From assembly GCA_023101725.1 (NCBI GenBank), contig JALJCO010001181.1, positions 186,001-250,000 of the forward strand: a stretch of 64,000 nt of DNA. Reading direction: 5' to 3'. Each line of letters begins with the position of its first letter. Within the stretch, counting starts at the first letter, position 1. This DNA comes from Atherinomorus stipes. Taxonomy: Eukaryota; Chordata; Actinopteri; Atheriniformes; Atherinidae. The translations under genes were made by a program, and so were the position numbers. The notes under the pieces are model-generated. The model was not told the origin of the DNA. It worked only from the letters and a program-made list of their open reading frames with translations, and ran no database searches. This document shows, one piece after another, positions 1-11,345 of the stretch.

Positions 1-1472
1 ACATGCTGATGTAATACACATGCCTGCCTTGTGAAGTGGTCATTATTTTGCTCGCGTCTTGCCTTAAATGATTCATAAACAATGTTACGGATTCAGATAA
101 GACAGGGAGTTAAACGTCCCCATTTAACATTCACTGCTTTGTGTAGACGTGGCCTAAGAGAGTAAAAACATATCAGTTACTTTAATAAAGTGATTAGATA
201 CCAGTAGAAACACAGCTGTTAATGATGCGTTAAATTTATCCATCGTTAACCTTTTATTTTTGTTCACACTGCAGAGAAAACCCGTGCATACAAGGCAAGA
301 ATATAGAAACTCTGCACTGAAAGGCTCCAGCTGTGATGTGAGCCTCTACCACATCACTGACCATTACACCACCATACACTTCTTCTTTAACAAAGATGCC
401 TTACTTGCAGCTAAAGCTGAAATCTCCCAATTTAGGCTTCCAGATTTCCAAAAATAACAGTACCTTCACTGTTGTAAAGCAATGAACTACCAGTTACCAT
501 GGCAACAGCACTTTTGTTTCATCGGATGTTAAAATTTCATGGTGACTGCATGTTTTTGATGGATTAAAGAAACATAAACAACAAAGAAGAAATAAAAAAA
601 GGACCAAATAAAACAACTGCTTGCTGCAGACACCCTCTAGTTTAAATACGCTGCAGTGACTGTGGGATTTTGACACCTTGCGCCTACATGTATATGAGAG
701 GCACAGAAAATGAAATGCTGGTAACAGCTGGGTAAAAGTCTGCAGGTCATACTTTCATCAGTTTTTGTTTGGTATTTTAGTGACCCAGTTTTAAAAAGCC
801 TGGCATTTCTCTGCCTACATCCTTCTCCTCATTTACTGTAGACTGCAGAGATCAGCCTAATCTTGTTTTTGGAGGAATGATCCATTCAGATATCCTACTT
901 TAGGATGAAGTCATGCAAAACCAAAAATGCTGAGTTATCTGTATTATGGTGTGTTTGTGTGTTGTGATTATTATACAGTGAGACACAACATTTTATTAGG
1001 CATTGGTTTTAGGTTTTACTGTCTGTAGTAATGCACAGTTAGTAGCAAAGTATTTTATTGTCTTTATTGTTACTGTTAATATGTACATGCTGCACTTAGT
1101 ATTACATAATGGAATCTCACATCATTGCCCTCTTGTGTACTTTGCCAGTTATTATTGTAGCACTTAAACACTTGTACTATTTTTATTCTCTTTTAATTTA
1201 ATTTATACTCCCCCCCCCCCCCCCCCCCCCCCCCTTTTTCACCCTCTATACCACTGATTTCCAGTATAACTTGGATACATGTCACATGCAGAAATTCTGC
1301 GATGACACTGCAATCGTGGTGTGTATTACAGTCAGGAGTGTTTTTACACACTATTGTGTTAGGGGCAACCAAAAGGTTTATGTAAACAAATTTACAAAGA
1401 CTAAAACTAAGGATGTTTTTGCATTGATTTTAGTTAGTTTTAGTTAGTTTTGTAAAGACACAATACAGTTAG
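1..1472. other. Non-coding AT-rich flank with poly-C tract
   Basis: No exon-like open frame with plausible splice sites was found; the short open frames here have no recognisable domain. The only conspicuous structure is an uninterrupted run of 25 C at 1210-1234. Repeated TTTTAG/TTAGTT units at about 1425-1470 flank the MITE pair that follows, and similar units resume at 2470-2500, so the MITEs probably landed inside an older TTTTAG-rich repeat. Confidence 0.6.
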
Positions 1473-1869
1473 TTAAAGGTACAGTATGTAAAAAAACAAA
1501 GGTCAATGGCAGAAAATTTTAATATATAATTCAAAACCGTGTTTCTATTGATGTGTTATCGATGCACTAGAATAGCTGTTATATGTTTATTTTCTTAGAA
1601 TAAGCCATTTATATCTACTTGGTGGGGGGTGCACATATGGTGGCTGCCATATTTGTTCTACTATTTTTACTACGGTATCCCTAAATGCACAGAACAATGT
1701 GAGTAAAGTAAGAACCCTCTGAACTATAAAACTGCTGTACCAGCTTTGTTCAGTGGGAGTTAGAGACTGTTTGGGATAAGAAATACCTTAAAAGACTTTA
1801 AAAGTAGTTACTCAAAGTTCAGTCATAGCTATACCTGAGACCACTGGATCCACTCACAGGTGAAAACAC
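1473..1869 (+). mobile_element. Truncated copy of TTAAAGGTACAGTATG MITE
   Basis: It begins with the terminal motif TTAAAGGTACAGTATGTAA and runs parallel to the next copy for nearly 400 bases (shared blocks such as AAAGGTCAATGGCAGAAAA and GAGACCACTGGATCCACTC). It stops where a second copy starts with the same terminus, so the 3' half is missing. Four further copies lie at 1870-2415, 38480-39021, 47188-47682 and 54301-54863. The TTAA-AGG terminus suggests a piggyBac/Kolobok-type target; that superfamily call is inference. Confidence 0.8.
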
Positions 1870-2415
1870 TTTAAAGGTACAGTATGTAAAAAATCAAAGG
1901 TCAATGGCAGAAAAATGTAATATATAATTTAAAACTGTGTTTCTATTGATGTGTAATTGCTGCACCAGAATAGCTGTCAAATGATCATTTTCTTGGAATG
2001 AGTCATTTATATCTACTCGCTGGGTGGTGCACATATGGAGGGTGCCATATTTGTTCCACTATTTTTACTGTGGTGTTCCTGAATGGACAAAACAATGTGT
2101 GTGAAGTGAGAAACCTCTTAATTTTAAAACTGCTGTACCAGCTTTGTTTAATGGGAGTTAAAGGACTGTGTGGGATAAGTAATGCCCTAAAAGACATAAA
2201 AAAAATAGTCACTCATAGTATAGTTATAGCTGAGACCACTGGATCCACTCACAGGTGAAAACATTTTTATGTCTTGGAAAATTTTAGCTACTAACGGCCA
2301 CAATACATTCACAACAGTACTTGGAATATGAAGTAATTTGAAAGAAAACATCTTTTCTTTCAAATAGCCATCTTTACCACTAGATGTCAGTAATTCTTAC
2401 ATACTGTACCTTTAA
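1870..2415 (+). mobile_element. Full-length TTAAAGGTACAGTATG MITE
   Basis: This copy has both inverted termini: TTTAAAGGTACAGTATG at the left and CATACTGTACCTTTAA at the right. It carries no transposase frame. The internal sequence matches the reverse complement of the copies at 38480, 47188 and 54301, including the block reading GACATCTAGTGGTAAAGATG in those copies. The family is recognisable as a common teleost interspersed repeat. Confidence 0.85.
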
Positions 2416-2522
2416 CGTTTAAAAAACTGCCATTTTTAGTTTTTAAGTCAATCAATGAAAACGTTTTTTTTCAATTTTAGTTTTAGTTTTTCTGTTTTAG
2501 TAAACTATAATGTTAACCTTGG

Positions 2523-2840
2523 TTGGGGGGGACACTAGTAAACAGGACATTAAGAGGCTGGACCGGCTCATCAGGAAAGTGGGCTCTGTCGTCAGATGAT
2601 GTCTGGACTCTGGAGATGGTGGTGGAGCAGAGTACCCTCACTAAGATCAGGGCAATCCTGAGCCACCCCCTGAATCCAGTCCTCTCTGGCCAGAGGAGCT
2701 CCATGAGCTCCAGACTCCTGTCTTTGGGTTGCTCCACTGAGAGGATGAAACATTCCTTTGTCCATTGGGCCATCAGGCTGTATAATTCAGCCACCTCAGG
2801 AAGGAGCAGGACAGGAGAGGAAATGTTTAAATAATTTCCT
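2523..2840 (+). mobile_element. 3' fragment of a non-LTR (LINE) retrotransposon
   Basis: Translated on the plus strand, two frames together resemble the C-terminal tail of fish LINE ORF2 proteins: an IKRLDRLIRK-like segment near 2550, then in another frame a stretch ending RSSMSSRLLSLGCSTER and SFVHWAIRLYNSA (about 2695-2795). That RLLSLPCSTERYRRSFVPSAIRLYN-like ending is typical of Rex1/L2-like fish elements. The frame shift and the absence of the RT core show a dead 5'-truncated copy. Exact family is not determined. Confidence 0.6.
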
Positions 2841-2859
2841 GAATAAAGAAAACACAAAA

Positions 2860-4190
2860 CTATACACTTTATCTATATCTGCGATCTAGAAGCCATAAAG
2901 TGTATGTATGTAGTTTTGTGTTTCCTTTTCACTTTATGATATATTTTCACATTAACTTAACACAAAGACATTTGGCTGAATGCAGCTGTTTAAATAAAAG
3001 TTGTGTCATAAAATTGGATAGAAGATTTACAGGTACATGTAATTAGATTACATAAAGTCACCCTTTTTTTTGAGTGATTGTGGACAAATGAACTATCTTA
3101 CTGGATATTAATCATGAGTTAAGGATTCAGATATGCAAATTAGATCAATCATCCTTGCTATGAGACCAAAATCAATTAATAAGTTTGGAAGATTTTTATG
3201 CATTTTGAAATGCTTCCTTAAACTCATATTTACTCTAACAATGCTCTGAATTCACAGGAAATCAGATGATTTACTTGAAGCCTCTGTGTGGACTACACCT
3301 TTCGTCGCAACCGACCTGCGTCACCAGCTGCCTGAGTACGCTACCGTTGTGATTTTACTCCGGCACTTCACCGTTTTTTACTTTATTTTTTTTCAAGAAC
3401 AGGAAAAAGAGCATGAACAGAGGTGAAAACCGTTTTAAGTCAGGAAACTTTGACTCTTTCCATTACACCGATAGAACGATGTCCAGTTTCGTTCACGCCC
3501 GTTGCAGGGAGCGACGTCATCACTTGGGGTGAGAGGAGTGGTCCGCAAAGTAAATCCTGAAATTATCGAAAATCTTCGTGGGATTTTGTTTTTTCTTTGC
3601 ACTACAAATTTTCATTTAAATCCATAGCCAACATATCTGGAATCCAGGACAGAGAACAACTGGGACCAGAAGATAATTATTTTCTCCTCATTGACTTCCA
3701 TTCATATTTTTTCGTCTCTTAGGTCCGATGGTGTGGAAGTAGAGGGGCGTGACTTCGGCTCCCTATAGCACCTCCAATACCACGAAGCTCCTCCCCTTCC
3801 CTTGCCAAGCTCCGCCCGACCAGAACAGGAAGGTGTTGTGATGAGTAGAGTAGGTGTGTCAGACACAGCAGGAGGCATCTTAAAGGGACAGCGCTGAATT
3901 TTTAAGGTGTCAGATACAGACACATAGTGATGTCACATTTCTTTTAGGTTGTTTTTTATCTATACTATTTTTTCAAACTACTGAAGGTACCACAGTTATT
4001 TAATTGTGCCATAAAAGAGAATTGTGTCTAACATGAAACCCCCTCTTAAAGATTTAATAAAAGTTTAACTGAAACTTGCTTTCACAGATTTCTGTCTCTA
4101 CAACATGAGTAACACAAGTACACACTAAGCATCATCATGTCTGAGTGGTGGAGAAGGATGGATTATGTAACTGTATATATCGTCTGAACC
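2860..4190. other. Non-coding interval with GC-richer block
   Basis: No gene is recognised. Roughly 3285-3890 is more GC-rich than its surroundings and contains GACGTCATCAC near 3513, a CRE-like half palindrome. The block may be an unclassified repeat or a regulatory region; I could not decide between these. Confidence 0.3.
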
Positions 4191-4194
4191 CCAC

Positions 4195-4215
4195 TGCAGC
4201 ACCAGAGAAAGGCAC
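4195..4215 (+). promoter_or_regulatory. Candidate RE1/NRSE (REST-binding) element
   Basis: This 21-bp site contains a perfect left half-site core CAGCACC followed, at the canonical spacing, by AGAAAGG..C, which resembles only loosely the right half-site (GGACAG..CC). ENO2 is a classic REST-silenced neuronal gene, and the site lies about 300 bp upstream of the best candidate for the non-coding first exon. Right-half mismatches keep confidence modest. Confidence 0.35.
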
Positions 4216-4439
4216 GAAGGCACTGGGAGACAGAGCCCGTCCTCCCTTCATGTCTTTTTTACCTCCACCGTTGGGTCTCCAGCCTCTGCACCTGCTCTAG
4301 ATCCCTCCATCCAAACTCTCAGTCCATCTTCTCCTTTTTAATTAACCCTCCTCTTCCTCTCTCCATCTCCCCTCTGAGTCATTTCCCCTCCCCCCTCTGT
4401 CACACATCTCACCCCCCCTCCCCCTCCCCTCCTGTTTTC

Positions 4440-4517
4440 CTCTCCCTCTCATCGCTCTGCCTCTCCAGTATTTTCTCGGTCGCCGTGAAAGGCAGAACGC
4501 ACACACACAGGCAGCAG
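4440..4517 (+). other. eno2: Candidate non-coding first exon of eno2
   Basis: A pyrimidine-rich, promoter-like stretch (4250-4470) is followed by a short segment ending in GGCAGCAG and then a strong donor GTAAAG at 4518. The first coding exon of eno2 has a splice acceptor only one base before its ATG, so an upstream non-coding exon must exist, as in mammalian enolase genes. This is the best donor/promoter pairing I could find in the upstream 19 kb. The transcription start and the splice itself are unproven. Confidence 0.3.
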
Positions 4518-4779
4518 GTAAAGGCAGGATGTCCTCTCTTCCTCTTTTCTTCCGCTCCTGAGCTTTTTGTCTGTCTCCATCCTTGTTTTTTTTTTCTTTC
4601 TTTGTTTGGTTTTCAGTGTTTCATCAGGCTTAGAGGATGTGAAATAGGGACAGATTGCAGAAGGATGCAGGTTATGTGTGTGTGGCTGAAAGATGCTCTA
4701 GGTGTTACTGTGTTTACTTCATGCATGTTAAAGAAACGGCTGTCAAGTCCAATTAGAGTGTGAGAAGAGACGGGGGAGC

Positions 4780-5320
4780 TGTGTGTGTGTCTTCACTGTA
4801 TGTGCAAAAGGTGTCTATGTGTCAGTTTAAGGTGATGCTGTGTGTGGACGAATGTGGTCGGGCTTAATGGCTGACAAAAATGTGTGTGTGTGTAGGTGTG
4901 AAAGGAGGAAGGAAATAGTCTGTGCGTGTTTTAGTGTGTGTGCATGAGAGAATGTTGGAGTTTAATGTGTGATTTTCATTTTTATAGATAATAGAAATGT
5001 GTGTGTATGTGTGAGATGCAGCTTTAGCCATTAATGTGTTTGGTTGTGTGAATAGTTTATGTGTGTAGAGGCAGAAGAAATGCACATCATGTGTGAGGAG
5101 ACAGATTTAATTGGTATCATGCATGTGCTATGTGTGTCTGTGGTGATGAAATATCAGAAAGTCAGATGTGTGTGTGTGTGTGTGAATGATTTGCTGCATA
5201 GATTTCCTCTGAATTTTGTAAAATGGCTGTCAAGTGTATGTGTGTACTCATGTGAGTCTTGACTGCAGTAACATTGTGTCTCAGTGTGTATTTATATGTG
5301 TGTGTGATGGGATCATGCAG
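4780..5320 (+). repeat. TG-rich low-complexity tract
   Basis: This stretch is dominated by interspersed GTGTGTG/TATGTGTG units on the plus strand, including a pure TG run at about 5167-5182. The open frames it contains on both strands (for example 4864-5085 minus) are low-complexity artefacts. Confidence 0.85.
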
Positions 5321-5349
5321 TGAATTATGGTCCAGTCCTTGGCACACTG

Positions 5350-8300
5350 GGTGTGTTTGTAGATGGGGCAGGACTAAAGGTGAATATGAGCCTCGGTATG
5401 GTCACATCTAATCAATGAACCTCTTTGAAGCAGTAGATATCATGTTGGCACCATCCTGATGTGTGGGGAAGCCACTCAGACACTGGGAGGAAATCTCAGT
5501 TATAGTCTTGCCCCGAGTCTTTCCTGCTTTCTTTGTACCTGACTTCAGCTGAACAAGTTTGTTAAAGAAACCACAACTTCTGTTTCATATAATACATGAA
5601 AACAGAAATTTCTTTAATGTTGAATATTTATTCTTGCTAAATAGAATACACTGTAAAATAACACACACACACACACAAAAACTGTATTAATTCATTTTCT
5701 TGTATCTTTTTTTTTCAAATACGGTGAAATACCAATAAGATTATGTAAACAGACTGGAAATTTACATGTCAAATGTAAAATAAGATGAAATAAAAAAAAA
5801 AACCTTTGAAAATACATGATTCTTTTTTTAAAGAGAAGGAAATACAATTTCATTGGACACAAAACACTTATAATACATTTTTAAAGATATAACTTCAATA
5901 AAATGTATAAAATGTAAATGTATATATACAGTATTAGGTCCTAATATATTAGGATAAGAGAAACCACCTTTTTGCAGACCAAGTGCAGTTCATACGAATA
6001 CTGACATGTGTGTTCTTGCTGATATCAAGAACTGATCCGAGTAATTCATAGGGAAAGTGACATTTAAACATAAATAAATAAAGCTGCATTCACATAAGAG
6101 GTTTGTGATTTGCTCACCGCCAGGTAGGGTGCAGAGGCGCTGAGTGGGCGCGGCGGTGCCCAGAGCGTCTGCTGCAAACAGCTGAGCTAGCGTTAGCATT
6201 GTATCTAGCTTAACGGTTGTTCATAAACTCTGCCTATTTAAAAACCTAGTTTCCCGATCTGACTACTGACATTTACCCACGCATTACTCTTCCAATCAAG
6301 ATCATGATATGTATGCCTTTAAGCTGGTTTCGATGTAGTTTTTAATGACATTCACTTCCTTCTCTGTAGGCCTATGTAGCACTTCTGACTACATTGACTG
6401 TAATGGTTGCAATCTGAAAGGACAGTGGAAACAAGGTCAAAGTTCAAATTATTTGAACTTTGAGTATAGTGGCAAAGCGTCAGATCCGAGCAGTATGCAA
6501 TGCTGAGGGTAGCGGTACTGCCAAAATCGGGCGCCAGCGCTCTCTCCATAGAAAAACAATGGGATGACTAGCGCAAAGCGTCTTTACTGCCGATCGTGTC
6601 TAAGTGGCTTGAAAAAATAAAAAGAAGCATCTCTGTGTGCTCAGGTGTGATGTTGCTGCCCTATTAGCTTAACACGACTTTTACAACTACATCAAGCAAC
6701 AGTTGGACTTCACAGGAGCAGAAATAAAAGCTTGCGCATCATTAGAAGCTTATAAACAGTCTATCTGATGCAGTTGCGGTTTGCTTTATTTTAGCAACGC
6801 ATTGTCATAATTTTACATAGATAAATATATTTAAACTTAAACCAGCTCACCAAAAATATGTGTACTTGGAAAGCGTATGAAACAAAATTAGCAGGACACT
6901 TACTACAGGCATAGTGAATCCTGAATAAAATAACTGTATGTATGTGGGGGTACCGGTGGGAATGGGAGAGAGAAAAAAACAGTCCACTCCAATCGTCACT
7001 AACATTTTGAAAAGGGACATGATACAGGTCAGATATATTTCATCTATCCTTGTGTAATAAAAAGTCCCTTCTGCTTTACAATGAGACGTAAACTCCGACG
7101 GAGTAAACGCAAATCCAGTGCTTCTCATATTGAAGAGTATTTTCCTGCCAGCATGCCGGCGTAAACACAGCGAGTCATGTGAAGTTTGGGTACTGGGTGC
7201 TGTATTGAGCAAGTATTTGACGAGTACGAGTACAGCATCACAGGCTAGTATCAGAGAGAGTACTGATACTGGCATCGGTATCGGAATATAGTTAAATAAC
7301 AGTATTTAATTTGGCTTGGCACTGAAAATGAACCCCAAATGCCCCTTAGATTGTTATAGCCTATATGCAAATCTCTTTCATTAAACAACAGGACAAAATA
7401 AAACAAAATATCCCATGTAAAAGGAAAGACAGAAACTTTATTCTTATTAAGGAATTTCAAGGATTTTTCTCGTTTTCACAGATTTTTTTTTCTTTTTTTA
7501 AATGGCTGGATTATTACAGTTTATTTTTTGGACTGGATCTCTTTCAGTTCTAGCACATCGATGAACCTACTTCCCTGCTGGAGATTTCACACTGTCAGTA
7601 TTTTATCAAAGAAGAAAAAAAAAGCTTCCTTGTCAAAATTTAGCAGTGTCATAAACCATTGCCATTCATTGTAAAATGGCAACACACCCCTCGCTTGATG
7701 TTTACCGTGGGGCAGCACAGTGTTCATGTGACAAAGACTCATTCCCGACTCATCACTAACTGCTGCTTTGCCAAGAACCCCTCAAGTTTTCAACCCTGGA
7801 GTATCCTTTTATTGTTATTTTCTGATGCATTTGCTCTACAGCTGCATATTGCCAGTTGTTCTTCTGCAGAGAGGAAACAGCAGCTGCATAATAGTTAACA
7901 GCAACAGGAACAATTCTGTACTGCTGGCATACTGAACGATCAACAGACTGTGATTGGAGATTTAAGTAAAGATTGGGGATAAATAGTCACCTCTAGTGTT
8001 TTTCATATCCTTTCTTTTTTGTGGTCTTTTTTTTACTGTCTTTGTGATACTTTGAAATGCGTTACTTGGTGAAATTGAGCTTTACAGGTTCTGAATTAAG
8101 ATTAAGAAATATTTTGTTGAAATTTGGAATTAAATACATTTTACAGTGCAAAGCTTTAATTTCTTATGTTGCTATGGCAACACATCTTACAACTGCCACC
8201 TTATCAGCTTTGGAAACCTGCACATCTAACACTCATGATTTTGTGGTAAGCTACCTCTTCTGCTCGAAACCGATGGAGCACGTAAATGCGAGTTAGCCAC

Positions 8301-9002
8301 TTCACAGGTTGGATGGCAATCATGAAACATGACCCAGAGTAATATATGTTTCCTGTCAGGGGATGACCTGCAGGGTCACAGTCAAGGTCAAAGTAGCTGT
8401 ATAGCACATTTAAAAACAAGTAAAACTGACCACAGTGTTTTATAGTCCAATGAAATTTACTGCCAAATAAAAGCGTTTTAAATGATATTACAAGCCATAC
8501 ATACAGATACTTACAGTAAGCAGCAGTTTGAATGTACTGCCTGTGTGCTGGCTAACTAGGAAGCAACATTTTCTCACGGATTTGGGGCAACATTTGCAAA
8601 ATCATTTCTGTGGTACATCTATATGCAACATAGACCAAAGCATGCTTATCATTTTTAACCCTAACCTTTAATTGTTTAGAGAGCAATTGGGGGAAAAAAG
8701 AGTCTAAAATGGAGAGTGGGATGGAGAAAAGTGCATTGACTTTTGGAAATATCATGCATGAGTCTTTGGCATTAGCTGCTTCTGCTATCCTCTCATTCTT
8801 CTGAAGAAGCACTTGTGGCCAAATAAATGCTAATGAGGCGATGACAATGGATGTCATCATGTGGCCATGTTGAACTTTGGCATGATGACAAATCAAGGGT
8901 TTGATTTTTTTTTCTGAATAATAAAAGCAATATGCCATGAGACCCAAATAGAAAGTCTGATCACCTTTAGAATGAGGTATAACTTCTAAGTATCATGAGA
9001 GG
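5350..9002. other. Non-coding interval, no gene recognised
   Basis: Nothing resembles a coding exon with family similarity. An AC run lies at 5661-5677. A GC-richer repeat-like segment at about 6110-6600 contains TAGCGTTAGC and CTCCATAGAAAAACAATGGG. Sequence near 7200-7285 with GATACTGGCATCGGTATCGG looks like a hAT-type MITE end. A 131-codon minus-strand open frame at 8552-8947 has no recognisable domain and no splice context. Confidence 0.5.
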
Positions 9003-9547
9003 TATAGCCGTCTTCAAAATTATTCATACCCTCCAATTAAAGAAGGAAAAATCAGCTGTCAGTAAAATAAGTTGAAATTGACAAAAGTAATAAGAAATAA
9101 AAATTCAATGAAAATCATGGTGTTGATTTTCTTTTGTGGTTCAAAAGAAATATTGAAAACAAACAAGCAAATAAAAAAATGAAACAAGTAAACAAGCGTG
9201 ATGGGGCTCCTCAGCTAAAATTTAGTTGAGCAACACTTTGAGGCAATCACTGCAATCAGGTGTTTTCTGTAATGTTCATAAAGACGTCTGTACCTGTTGA
9301 CAGGTATTTTGGTCCACTGTTCATGGGAAAGGTGCTCTAATGTGCCTGGGACAATTTTGTTTATTTATTTTTTCATTATTATAATTTTCAACCACAATTC
9401 AAAATCAATATCTTAATTCACTAAATTAGATTTTTTAAAATTTGTATTTATTATTAGTTTCTTTAATTTCTTGTTACTTGAATTACTGTTGTGAATTTAG
9501 TATTTTCTTTAATTGGAGGGTATAAATAATTTTGAGGATAACTGTAG
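9003..9547. mobile_element. Non-autonomous Tc1-like element (CAAAATTATTCATACCC family)
   Basis: Inverted termini are seen: CAAAATTATTCATACCCTCC near the left and GGGTATAAATAATTTTGAGG near the right, bordered by TA. The interior carries degenerate Tc1 transposase-derived sequence such as GACAGGTATTTTGGTCCACTG. Related copies lie at 40736-41307 (complete) and, without both termini, at about 17600-17850 and 48870-49205. Termini of this type are typical of teleost Tc1/mariner elements. Confidence 0.75.
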
Positions 9548-9871
9548 CTAAACATGAGGGTCGTGTCCCCTAAACTGTGCCAGAATCCCCTGCAATATTG
9601 TCCTGTTGGTATTCACCGGTGTTCTGAGTTTAGTGGATTGGATAACTGCATTTTCCCGCAGTAGCAAGGAAAAACAAGCATACATATCGACCATTTTTAA
9701 TTTTTCCACTGTCAGGGACCTCAGTAGTTTGTTCTACATGCAGCCACATCAGCTTAGCACCTCCTCATGCTGGTCACCAGCCCAGTTGCATTTTGCTGCA
9801 GAATGGCATCCCATTCCTCAACCAGGAGTTGTTGAAGTTGTGTTTGTTGCTAAAACACACAACATGACCAA

Positions 9872-10040
9872 GTTCAAGGGTGCCCAATACAGTCCCTGAG
9901 AGCTGCTATCCTGCACATGTTGGTTGCATCCCTTCTCCAACACACCTAAATCAAATGAATGGCTCATTACCAGGCCTCTGCAGAACTGAATAACATGCAT
10001 GAGGGAATTAGTCATTTGATTCAGGTGTGTTGGGGAGGGT
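9872..10040. repeat. Degenerate palindromic repeat (CTCCAACACACCT family)
   Basis: Left and right arms are inverted: TCTCCAACACACCTAAATCAAATGAATGG pairs imperfectly with the stretch around ATTTGATTCAGGTGTGTTGGGG. It belongs with the copies at 21581, 22714, 26222, 38292 and 49316, all with a central Pst-like CTGCAGG and AACACACCT/AGGTGTGTT arms. This is a small fish MITE-like repeat with no coding capacity. Confidence 0.55.
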
Positions 10041-10604
10041 ATGTGGGTTGAAGTCGGACTTGAGGCAGGTCGTTCCATCCTTCCTCTCCACTCCTCAAAA
10101 TTGGGGGGTACTCTGATGATCCTGGCTCTATGGAGGAGAGCGCTGTAATCCTGGAGGATGGAGTTATGTCTAGAGACTTGGAATTGCCACTGACTCTAAA
10201 ATCTGATCCCAATATGTCTGGTCACCAGTATGCCAATCAAGTAGTGGGGACACTACTTGCCTGAGCCTTAAAAGTTCTACCTGGTTGCAAAGCTGACTGA
10301 TCAAACTTTCTAAAGATGCATCATGGTGTTATTAAAGGGGAGAAACAATCAACTAAAAACTATTTTTTATAAATTACATTGATGTTCTTGAAAGTGGTGT
10401 ATCGCCACATAAAATCTAAAAGAAAATGTAAAATCAATGTAAAGCCATTTGGATTGATGAATGAATAAAAGTCAGAGATGGATTTTTATCATTACTGTGT
10501 GATCTTCCATTATTTTCTGTACCGTAAATATTTAAACATATTTGTGTTTTGCCCATGAAAGCATGAAGTGTAAACCTGTAATCAGTTATCTTGGTTCCTG
10601 CTAT

Positions 10605-11345
10605 AGCCTGTCTGGGTGTGTGTGTGTTGCTGTGGGTGGCTGATGTCTGTTAAAGTGACAAGCATGAGACAACATCTCTGCACATTCTCCTGCTTTTTGG
10701 GGGAAATAGTTGTTCAGCATGTTTTGGCAGCAGGAAAACAATTTCTGTGCGCTACATGCGGTCATGGCGTGATCCCTTATATCACATGTGCGAGTGTGTG
10801 TTTGATATCTTTGGCACTCAGTGTGGTGTGTGGGTGGATGAAAGTGTGTGTATACATGTCGTACTCACGACGATTGCGAGCTGAGGCTACACGCGTGTTA
10901 ATGTGCATACATTATTGGCATTACATATGTGTGAGACTGCTCCACTTTCTATGTGTGTGTGTCTGCGTGTGTGTGTGTGTGTGTGCACCATACGTGCCAT
11001 GATTAGCCTTCTGTTCCCCCATCTTCTTCCTCTTCCTCCCCCTCTCTTCACTCCTCCATTTCTCCTCTCTTCTCCAGCCAAACACGGTTATTTAATTATT
11101 TATCTCTGTCTCTTTCCTCCTCTCTTTATTGCTCTATCGCTCCCTCGCTCTGCCTCGTTTCCTCTCACTCTCCATTTCGCCCTTCATCACTCCCTCCTTC
11201 TCTCCTTCCTCCTGGCCATTCTCTATGTCTCTCTCCTTTTCTCTTTGCATATATTTAAAGCCACATTTCATCACTCAATCCTCTGTTTTGGCTTTTCTCC
11301 CACTCGTTCCATTCATTTTTTAGTTTCATTCTCATTTCTTCCTCC
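10605..11345 (+). repeat. TG-rich then TC-rich low-complexity tract
   Basis: Interspersed TGTGTG units (10614-10985, with a pure TG run at about 10969-10985) pass abruptly into a pyrimidine-rich CTCTCTTCC tract (10998-11345). The two overlapping plus-strand open frames here are Leu/Ser/Pro or Cys/Val-rich translation artefacts. Confidence 0.8.

Noticed and set aside
2513..2857. 114-codon minus-strand frame
   Set aside because: It is the antisense shadow of the LINE fragment read on the plus strand.
4485..5347. Overlapping open frames on both strands around 4.5-5.3 kb
   Set aside because: They are translations of TG-rich low-complexity sequence, with repetitive Cys/Val or Thr/His composition and no homology.
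8552..8947. 131-codon minus-strand frame
   Set aside because: Open but without domain, splice context or family resemblance; could be chance in AT-rich DNA. Noted in the interval description only.
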